Positions 6,653-10,858 of a stretch of DNA of 10,858 nt are shown piece after piece. A program made the position numbers and the translations under genes. The notes under the pieces were generated by a model that was not told where the DNA came from, ran no database searches, and was given only the letters and a program-made list of their open reading frames with translations. The stretch's first letter is position 1. Each line of letters starts with the position of its first letter. The stretch is from Candidatus Iainarchaeum sp. (GTDB taxonomy: Archaea > Iainarchaeota > Iainarchaeia > Iainarchaeales > GCA-2688035): positions 1-10,858 of the forward strand of contig JAFGEM010000085.1 of NCBI GenBank assembly GCA_016931555.1. The letters are read 5' to 3'.

Positions 6653-7645
6653 ATGGTTAGAATTGCAATAAATGGCTTTGGAAGGATTGGGAGAAATACT
6701 TTTCGGCTTGCATTTGGAAACAAGAAAGTCGATGTTGTTGCTGTAAATGATTTGGGCGATGTAAAGACTCTTGCGCACCTGCTGAAGCATGATTCTGTTC
6801 ACGGGGCCTTTAATGCTAATGTTGGAGTGAGGGACAGTGACTTGGTTGTTAATGGAAAAAGAATAAAGGTTTTGTGCGAGAAAGATCCTTCGCGCCTGCC
6901 TTGGGAAAGGCTTGGTGTTGATGTTGTTATAGAGAGCACCGGAGTTTTCCGTACAATGGATTCTGCTTCAAAGCACTTGCACGGCGGGGCAAAAAAGGTT
7001 ATAGTGAGTGCGCCGTGCAAGGACAATTGCCCGACTTTTGTTTTGGGTGTTAATGAGACTGAGTATAAAAAAGAGCAGAGGGTTGTTTCAATGGCTTCCT
7101 GCACTACAAATTGCTTGGCTCCTATGGCAAAGGTTTTGAATGAGGCTTTTGGCATTGAAGAGGGCTTTATGACTACTATCCATGCTTATACGAATGACCA
7201 GAGCATTCTTGATTTGCCTCACAGTGACCTGAGGCGTGCGCGGACAGCGGCACAGAATATTATTCCCACTACTACGGGCGCTGCAAAGGCACTTGGTTTA
7301 GTGCTTCCTGAATTGAATAACAAGCTTGATGGCATTGCAGTGCGCGTGCCTGTTGCAGATGGAAGCATAACTGATTTGGTTGTCAAACTGGAAACAGAGG
7401 CATCGTCTGAACAGATAAATGCTGCCTTCAAAAAAGCTTCGCTTGGCGCTTTAAAGGGAATTCTCGAGTATTCAGAGGAGCCTCTTGTGAGCACTGACAT
7501 TGTCGGAAATTTGCACAGCTGTGTTTTTGATTCCCTTGAAACAAAAACAATTGGAAACATGATAAAAGTCCTTGGCTGGTATGACAATGAAATGGGTTAT
7601 TCGCAGAGGCTCGTTGACTTGGTTGATTACATAGCAAAAAAATAA
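6653..7645 (+). CDS. gap: glyceraldehyde-3-phosphate dehydrogenase, bacterial type I, predicted NAD-dependent
   Basis: This 330-residue enzyme oxidises and phosphorylates glyceraldehyde-3-P to 1,3-bisphosphoglycerate with reduction of NAD. The N-terminal Rossmann motif is INGFGRIGR (6-14). Asp33 of VNDLGD and Leu188-Pro189 of LDLPHSDLRRAR are the residues linked to NAD preference in Bacillus-type GAPDH. The active site SCTTNC has catalytic Cys150, and His177 in TTIHAY is the base. PTTTGAAKA and WYDNEMGYS complete the signature. It belongs to the bacterial/eukaryotic class and not to the class II archaeal GAPDH, which suggests lateral transfer in this lineage. GGTGA six bases before the ATG supports the start. 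PGK follows after a hairpin and T tract. The following gene uses the product, so the pair forms the ATP-yielding step of glycolysis. Confidence 0.95.
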   Translation: MVRIAINGFGRIGRNTFRLAFGNKKVDVVAVNDLGDVKTLAHLLKHDSVHGAFNANVGVRDSDLVVNGKRIKVLCEKDPSRLPWERLGVDVVIESTGVFRTMDSASKHLHGGAKKVIVSAPCKDNCPTFVLGVNETEYKKEQRVVSMASCTTNCLAPMAKVLNEAFGIEEGFMTTIHAYTNDQSILDLPHSDLRRARTAAQNIIPTTTGAAKALGLVLPELNNKLDGIAVRVPVADGSITDLVVKLETEASSEQINAAFKKASLGALKGILEYSEEPLVSTDIVGNLHSCVFDSLETKTIGNMIKVLGWYDNEMGYSQRLVDLVDYIAKK

Positions 7646-7649
7646 TATT

Positions 7650-7699
7650 TTGCCTTGGGCATGGAAGGCAATTGGTGCATTGCAAATAACTTTTTTTTT
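7650..7699 (+). terminator. hairpin and T tract after GAPDH
   Basis: TTGCCTT (7650-7656) and AAGGCAA (7665-7671) form a perfect 7-bp stem with an 8-base loop, five bases beyond the GAPDH stop. A T9 tract follows at 7691-7699. T tracts terminate archaeal transcription; the hairpin could add RNA stability. Twenty bases separate stem and T tract, so it is not a compact bacterial terminator. It overlaps the upstream motif of PGK. Confidence 0.45.
7672..7689 (+). promoter_or_regulatory. candidate operator upstream of PGK
   Basis: TTGGTGCA and TTGCAAATAA are directly adjacent here (7672-7679, 7680-7689). Both words also occur upstream of GAPDH, in the reverse order. TTGCAAATAA ends about 25 nt before the TATA-like box of PGK, an activator-type position. 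Confidence 0.38.
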
Positions 7700-7713
7700 G
7701 TGCGGGCAGAGAA

Positions 7714-7724
7714 AGTAATTTAAT
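7714..7724 (+). promoter_or_regulatory. putative PGK promoter (TATA-like)
   Basis: AGTAATTTAATC is centred about 35 nt upstream of the ATG at 7754 and lies after the T9 tract. Transcription would start near 7745, just ahead of GGTGG (7747-7751). It would allow PGK and the following hydrogenase genes to be expressed apart from GAPDH. Confidence 0.38.
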
Positions 7725-7753
7725 CTCTTTTGGCGTTTCTAATACCGGTGGCA

Positions 7754-8938
7754 ATGAAGTATAAGTCGATTCTCTCTGAGGAAATTTCTGGCAAAACTCT
7801 TATTGTAAGAATTGGAATTGATTCTCCTATAGAGAACAATCAGCTGGTTGTTTCCTCAAGAATTAGGGATGCTGCCCAGACAGTAAAGGAGCTTGCGGGC
7901 AAGGGAGCAAAGCTCGTGCTTTTGGCTCATCAGGGCAGAAAAGGCAAAAAGAATTTTGTTTCATTGGAGCAGCACTGGAGAGAGCTTGCAAAAATGTCTG
8001 GAAAGCCAGTTGTTTTTTGCCCGTGGCACGAGGATTTTGAACAGGTTATAAAGGGCCTTGGGCGCGGAGAAGCTGTTTTGCTTGACAACACTCGCTTCAA
8101 GGACAACGAGACAAGCGACAAGACTCCTGAGGACCACTCTCTTGACGGCTGGATTCAGAGGATTGCCCCGCTTGCGGATTTTTTTGTGCAGGATTCTTTA
8201 AGTGTTTGCCATAGGAGCCATGCGTCTGTTGTTGGATTTGCCCCTTTGATGAAATGCTTTGCCGGGCCCTCTCTTGAAAGGGAGTTAAAGGCTTTGGCAA
8301 CACTTGAAAAAACCAAGCGCAGGCTCTTTATTCTTGGGGGGGCAAAAATCGAGGATTCCCTTAATTTAATGGGGGCGCTATTGAAGCGCAAGCGTGCGCA
8401 CGCAATTATAACTGGCGGGCTTTTAGGGGAGCTGTTCATAAAATCCGAGTCAATAAGCCTCGGGGCAAAAGACGGTTTTTTTGCAGAAAAAGGCCTTGAA
8501 AAGCTTGTTCCCAAAGCGGGCAGGCTCCTGCAGAAATATCCCAAGCAAATTTTTGTTCCGGCAGATGTTGCTGTTGATGCCTCCGGCAAGCGCAGCGAAG
8601 TAATGGTTGTGGAACTGCCGAGCAATTATGAATCTTTTGACATTGGATTTGAAACAATAAAGCTTGTAAAGCGCCAGATTTCAGTTGCAGATTTTGTTGT
8701 TTTCAACGGGCCTCTTGGAGTGTATGAAAAAAACGGCTTTGAAAAGGGAACTCGGGAAACATTTTTCATGCTCACAGCAACCAAGGTTAAATGCATTATA
8801 GGCGGCGGCGACACAGAGTCTGCGCTTGAAGCACTCGGTTTTTCGCATTCAGAATTTTTTCATGTTTCCCTTGCAGGCAAGGCACTGCTCCAATACATTG
8901 CCGGAGAGGAATTGCCGGGTTTAAAAATTTTAGAGTGA
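7754..8938 (+). CDS. pgk: phosphoglycerate kinase, archaeal type, with divergent substrate loops
   Basis: PGK transfers the acyl phosphate of 1,3-bisphosphoglycerate to ADP. From Met 7754 the protein has 394 residues, a normal archaeal length; GTG at 7748 and an upstream TTG are alternative starts. Retained features are Arg36 and Arg38 (SSRIRDA), LAHQGR (His59, Arg62), NTRF (Arg114), CHRSHAS (Arg154), GGAKIEDS (Lys198), FNGPLGVYE (318-325) and nucleotide motif GGGD (350-353). Two sites deviate. The usual VRVDINSP reads VRIGIDSP, replacing the substrate-contacting Asp and Asn with Gly21 and Asp23. The usual HxSTGGGA loop near the C terminus reads HVSLAGKA (370-377). Its stop overlaps the next start by 4 bp (GTGA), so it is translationally coupled to the hydrogenase genes. 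It is clearly a PGK homologue; full activity is uncertain. Confidence 0.9.
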   Translation: MKYKSILSEEISGKTLIVRIGIDSPIENNQLVVSSRIRDAAQTVKELAGKGAKLVLLAHQGRKGKKNFVSLEQHWRELAKMSGKPVVFCPWHEDFEQVIKGLGRGEAVLLDNTRFKDNETSDKTPEDHSLDGWIQRIAPLADFFVQDSLSVCHRSHASVVGFAPLMKCFAGPSLERELKALATLEKTKRRLFILGGAKIEDSLNLMGALLKRKRAHAIITGGLLGELFIKSESISLGAKDGFFAEKGLEKLVPKAGRLLQKYPKQIFVPADVAVDASGKRSEVMVVELPSNYESFDIGFETIKLVKRQISVADFVVFNGPLGVYEKNGFEKGTRETFFMLTATKVKCIIGGGDTESALEALGFSHSEFFHVSLAGKALLQYIAGEELPGLKILE

Positions 8939-9936
8939 TTTGTTTGGGTTATTTTTTGAAAAAACAGAATCTGATTCCCTATCTCGCGCATTTGAATAAA
9001 AAATACCAGGTTTTTGTCCCCGCAAAAAATCATAATGGGGCAACATGCTTTGAAGAGTTTTCCGGGCAGGAACTTTGCCTCAAAGAGCGTACTCTGTACT
9101 CTGTGAAAGATCTTTATCTTCCGAACAAGGAGCGGGAATTTTTTTTCGAGAAAAAGCACGGTTCCTGCAAAATACATGAGACAATAAAGCACAGGCCGCG
9201 CATTGTTTTTGGAGTGCGTTCCTGTGATTTGCATGCATTGAATGTTTTGGACAAGCTTTTTTTGGAATTCTATGGTTACGATCCATTGTACAAAAACAAG
9301 CGCAACACATCTCTCGTTATTGGCTTGTCCTGTTCGGAACCGTGTGAAACAGGCTTTTGCGCAAGCATGGGAACAAACAAGCCTGATTTTTTTGACCTGT
9401 TTTTTTGGGAGAAAAAAGACGGTTATTTTGTTGAAATTGGCTCTCCCTCCTGGGAAAAACTTTACCACAAAAAATTTTTTGAGGAGACAGAGGAAAAAAA
9501 GGGCACGCCAATTGAAGATTGCAAATTGGAGCTGAATACAGCAGATCTTGAGGATATTCTTGAAAAGAATTTTGAGCATGGAATCTGGAATTCGGAATCC
9601 AAGCGCTGTTTGAGCTGTTCTTCCTGCACTGAAATATGCCCCACCTGCCATTGCTTTACTGTTGAAGACAATTTTTTGCTTGATGACTCGGGAACAGAGC
9701 GTTATAGGGAATGGGCTTCCTGCCAGCTCCAGAGGTTCACAAAGATTCACGGGGCAATATTGCGCGCCTCAAGGAAATCGCGGTTGCGCCAGTTTGTAAT
9801 GCACAAGCTCTCTTATTTCAAGCAGCAGCACAATGTGCACTTGTGTGTCGGCTGCGGCCGCTGCATTCAGGTTTGCCCGGTTAAAATAAGCTTGGTTGAT
9901 ATTGCCGAGAAAATAAGGGGTGAGGGCAATGCATGA
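8935..9936 (+). CDS. hydB: sulfhydrogenase beta subunit, two-[4Fe-4S] electron-transfer protein (HydB/AsrA-like)
   Basis: This 333-residue protein is the iron-sulfur subunit that carries electrons between the hydrogenase dimer and the flavin subunit of cytoplasmic group 3b [NiFe] hydrogenase; anaerobic sulfite reductase subunit A is the same family. The N-terminal half has FGVRSCDLHALNVLD (92-106), close to the Pyrococcus motif, and a Cys cluster CSEPCETGFC (133-142). Two ferredoxin motifs, C-x2-C-x2-C-x3-CP, lie at Cys225-228-231-235 and Cys304-307-310-314. SCQLQRF (262-268) is also shared with HydB. The GTG start overlaps the PGK stop by 4 bp; a TTG at 8944, giving MGYFLKK, aligns better with known N termini and may be the true start. 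The overlap with the next gene indicates an operon. Confidence 0.85.
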   Translation: MICLGYFLKKQNLIPYLAHLNKKYQVFVPAKNHNGATCFEEFSGQELCLKERTLYSVKDLYLPNKEREFFFEKKHGSCKIHETIKHRPRIVFGVRSCDLHALNVLDKLFLEFYGYDPLYKNKRNTSLVIGLSCSEPCETGFCASMGTNKPDFFDLFFWEKKDGYFVEIGSPSWEKLYHKKFFEETEEKKGTPIEDCKLELNTADLEDILEKNFEHGIWNSESKRCLSCSSCTEICPTCHCFTVEDNFLLDDSGTERYREWASCQLQRFTKIHGAILRASRKSRLRQFVMHKLSYFKQQHNVHLCVGCGRCIQVCPVKISLVDIAEKIRGEGNA

Positions 9937-10768
9937 GTATGAGGCTCCGTTGAAGCCCGAGCTTGCGGAAATAATCAAAGTAAAAAGTGAAACTCCGAGC
10001 ATAAAAACTTTCGACGTGAGATTTGTTGACAAAAAACTGCAAAAGCAATTTGCTTTTTTGCCGGGAAAGTTTGTTATGGTCAGTGTTTTTGGCTATGGTG
10101 AAATGCCAATCAGCATTTCCTCAAGCCCGTTTGAAAAGGAATTCATTCAACTGACTGTTAACGCAGTTGGAAACATTTCCAATGCAATGCACAGGCTGAA
10201 AAAAGGTGATTTGATTGGATTGCGCGGCCCTTTTGGAAGAGGCTATCTTTTGCAGAGGTTTCGCAGGAAAAACATTGTTTTCTTTTCCGGTGGATGCGGG
10301 TTAGCGTCAATACGTTCCGCAGTTCTTGCCGCCCTGGCAAAGAAAGACATGTTTGGAGATATTTTTCTTTTCCATGGCTGCAAGTCTTCCAAAGAGCTCT
10401 TGTTTGGAAAGGAAATAGCGAATTGGGAGCGCAGAAATTCGCTCAATGCCTGTGTTTCAGTTGATATCCCTGAAAAGGGCTGGAAAGGGCACACAGGATT
10501 TGTAACTGACCTGATTGAAAAAAAGCCTTTGCCTGTTGAAAATACAGTTGTTTTAATGTGCGGGCCCCCTGTAATGGTCAAAATTGCAATCCAAAAATTT
10601 AAGGACCTTGGCTTTAAGCCAGAGCAGATTTATGCCTCGCTTGAACGGCTCATGCATTGCGGCGTTGGAAAGTGCGGGCACTGCAATATTGGCAGGGAAT
10701 ATGTTTGTGTTCATGGGCCGGTTTTCAGCGGCAGTCAGATTGAAAAAATGCATTTGGAGGAGGGATAA
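9929..10768 (+). CDS. hydG: sulfhydrogenase gamma subunit, FAD/NAD(P)-binding reductase with [2Fe-2S] (HydG-like)
   Basis: This 279-residue flavoprotein of the ferredoxin-NADP reductase/PyrK group exchanges electrons with NAD(P)H for the hydrogenase. Order of domains: an FAD-binding barrel with LPGKFVMV (44-51) and PISISSSP (60-67); a pyridine-nucleotide domain with GGCGLAS (121-127), where AP is more usual than AS, and CGPPVM (211-216); and a C-terminal [2Fe-2S] site with Cys244, 249, 252 and 260, in CGVGKCGHCNIG. The sequence around the last motif, SLERLMHCGVGKCGHCN, closely follows Pyrococcus HydG. The ATG at 9929 sits five bases after GGTGA (9919-9923) and is preferred over the GTG at 9920. 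It overlaps hydB by 8 bp. NAD versus NADP preference cannot be decided. Confidence 0.88.
   Translation: MHEYEAPLKPELAEIIKVKSETPSIKTFDVRFVDKKLQKQFAFLPGKFVMVSVFGYGEMPISISSSPFEKEFIQLTVNAVGNISNAMHRLKKGDLIGLRGPFGRGYLLQRFRRKNIVFFSGGCGLASIRSAVLAALAKKDMFGDIFLFHGCKSSKELLFGKEIANWERRNSLNACVSVDIPEKGWKGHTGFVTDLIEKKPLPVENTVVLMCGPPVMVKIAIQKFKDLGFKPEQIYASLERLMHCGVGKCGHCNIGREYVCVHGPVFSGSQIEKMHLEEG
10755..10764 (+). promoter_or_regulatory. strong Shine-Dalgarno of the last gene
   Basis: GGAGGAGGG, at 10757-10764 with flanking bases, ends three bases before the ATG at 10768, and the GGAGG core lies closer to ideal spacing. It is the best ribosome site in the window. It lies inside the hydG coding end and decides the start of the truncated gene. 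Confidence 0.6.
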
Positions 10769-10858
10769 TGCCGGGGGCATTGCTTGAAAAGCAGTTAAAG
10801 TTCCTGTTAAAGTCCAAGGCAGCAGCAGTAAAAACTCTTGCTGTGTTTGAAAGGGAAA
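10768..10858 (+). CDS. partial gene, probable hydrogenase delta (small) subunit HydD, cut by the window end
   Basis: Thirty codons are visible before the window ends. The ATG overlaps the hydG stop by one base (TAATG) and follows a strong Shine-Dalgarno. The visible peptide is basic, then ends in a beta-strand-like AVKTLAVFERE. In Thermococcales the order is hydB-hydG-hydD-hydA, so the next gene should be the small subunit, whose first strand precedes the cluster-binding Cys-x2-Cys. The visible part is compatible with a basic N-terminal extension before that strand, but contains no cysteine, so the assignment rests on position only. Confidence 0.5.
   Translation, partial: MPGALLEKQLKFLLKSKAAAVKTLAVFERE

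Noticed and set aside
7730..7753. Upstream TTG start for PGK
   Set aside because: It adds MAFLIPVA, which matches no PGK N terminus, and lies upstream of the predicted transcription start; ATG 7754 after GGTGG fits better.
8860..9750. 296-codon open frame on the minus strand opposite hydB
   Set aside because: It lies entirely opposite the well-supported PGK end and hydB, has no recognisable domain, and its Phe/Cys/Lys-rich composition is what the complement of Lys/Glu-rich coding DNA gives.
1..10858. tRNA or rRNA genes, CRISPR arrays, insertion sequences, prophage or defence genes
   Set aside because: I searched gaps and gene order by eye and found no cloverleaf-like segments, regularly spaced repeats, transposase motifs or terminal inverted repeats; all gaps are short and AT-rich.

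Overview
This 10.9 kb window looks archaeal, and a small-genome (DPANN-like) archaeon is a reasonable guess, although nothing here fixes the lineage. The archaeal signs are an archaeal-type phosphoglycerate kinase, an archaeal-style GalT, a sulfhydrogenase (group 3b [NiFe] hydrogenase) gene order as in Thermococcales, AT-rich TATA-like boxes about 22-35 nt upstream of start codons (short-leader or leaderless transcripts), GGTGA-type Shine-Dalgarno sites, and a secreted lipoprotein with several N-glycosylation sequons. Genes are packed tightly. The largest gap is the divergent promoter region at about 6512-6652, and no stretch over 300 bases lacks a gene. I saw no tRNA, rRNA, CRISPR array or insertion sequence.

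Left part (1-3527): a Nudix hydrolase (+) converges with a PfkB-family sugar/nucleoside kinase (-), their ends overlapping by 7 bp. The kinase gene diverges from a gene for an alpha/alpha-toroid, glycosidase-like protein (+). This is followed by galT (+), whose promoter-like region repeats the 3' end of the preceding gene.

Middle part (3524-6511, all on the - strand): a phosphomannomutase/phosphoglucomutase, 14 bp later an inositol-monophosphatase-family gene split by a one-base frameshift in an A9 tract, then a Cys-rich surface lipoprotein with its own promoter-like box. The lipoprotein gene converges on galT and shares a CTAG palindrome that supplies both stop codons.

Right part (6653-10858, all on the + strand): a bacterial-type, predicted NAD-dependent GAPDH, a hairpin plus T-tract, an archaeal-type PGK with altered substrate-loop residues, then the beta and gamma subunits of a cytoplasmic sulfhydrogenase and the first 30 codons of a probable third subunit. 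PGK, HydB, HydG and the last gene overlap end to start and are probably one operon. GAPDH and PGK share unusual sequence words upstream of their promoters.

Taken together, the region covers sugar-phosphate interconversion (kinase, GalT, hexose-phosphate mutase, IMPase/FBPase-like enzyme), the payoff phase of glycolysis (GAPDH, PGK), and a hydrogenase module that could reoxidise the NAD(P)H produced. This is a picture of fermentative H2-evolving sugar metabolism. The most unusual points are the divergent PGK, its coupling to hydrogenase genes, the frameshifted phosphatase, and the shared upstream motif of GAPDH and PGK.
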